Below, piece by piece: positions 14,283 through 14,290 of a DNA stretch of 14,290 nt. Numbering within the stretch: position 1 is the first letter of the stretch; each line of letters opens with the position of its first letter. A model generated the notes under the pieces. The model was given only the letters and a program-made list of their open reading frames with translations. It had not been told where the DNA came from and did not search any database. The stretch lies in NCBI GenBank assembly GCA_964623625.1, contig CAZUUJ010000083.1, positions 1 through 14,290 of the forward strand, read 5' to 3'. The DNA comes from CAZLGM01 sp964623625 (GTDB lineage: Bacteria > Desulfobacterota > Desulfobulbia > Desulfobulbales > Desulfocapsaceae). Both the position numbers and the translations under genes were made by a program.

Positions 14283-14290
14283 AATATATC

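Overview
The window holds one integrated genetic island of about 14.2 kb, complete apart from a 100-N assembly gap. It sits in the 3' end of a tRNA-Arg (anticodon UCU) gene. The 3' part of that tRNA opens the window, and a 47-bp exact copy of it (8-54 versus 14236-14282) closes it, so these are the two attachment sites. A tyrosine recombinase gene lies just inside the right end. Each end also carries three GGGGTGACA-type repeats spaced 11 bp apart in the same orientation, which are likely recombinase arm sites. The host is a Gram-negative bacterium, shown by a lipobox lipoprotein, a proteobacterial-type terminase small subunit and sigma70-like promoters. Moderate to low GC and the protein style would suit a proteobacterium or a member of the Desulfobacterota, but I cannot place it further.

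Layout from left to right: tRNA 3' end and attL; a strong terminator; arm repeats; a rightward type I restriction-modification operon in the order hsdR-hsdS-hsdM, with hsdM cut short; a leftward hicB antitoxin that has lost hicA; a leftward operon of XRE repressor, ImmA/IrrE protease and lipoprotein; a decayed phage-morphogenesis segment (hypothetical gene fused to a terL stump, intact terS, small ORF, tail-type protein, 15-bp repeat array broken by the gap, small charged protein, tail-fibre fragment on the opposite strand, HGGXSTG zinc protein); a roughly 430-bp non-coding stretch with two palindromes; a large conserved hypothetical protein with motifs resembling a family A polymerase palm; an AlpA-type excisionase/regulator; a zinc-finger protein of unknown function overlapping the integrase gene; integrase; arm repeats; attR.

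Reading: integrase, AlpA, XRE/ImmA repressor switch, a replication-like protein and a terminase small subunit together resemble a phage satellite (PICI-like) or a much reduced prophage. The restriction system, hicB and the lipoprotein look like cargo. At least three places show genes cut and joined to unrelated genes (hsdM/hicA near 4.99 kb, terL/hypothetical near 7.47 kb, tail fibre/HGGXSTG near 9.6 kb), so the island has been shaped by repeated internal deletion. The satellite reading is inference. The attachment sites, motifs and truncations are seen directly.
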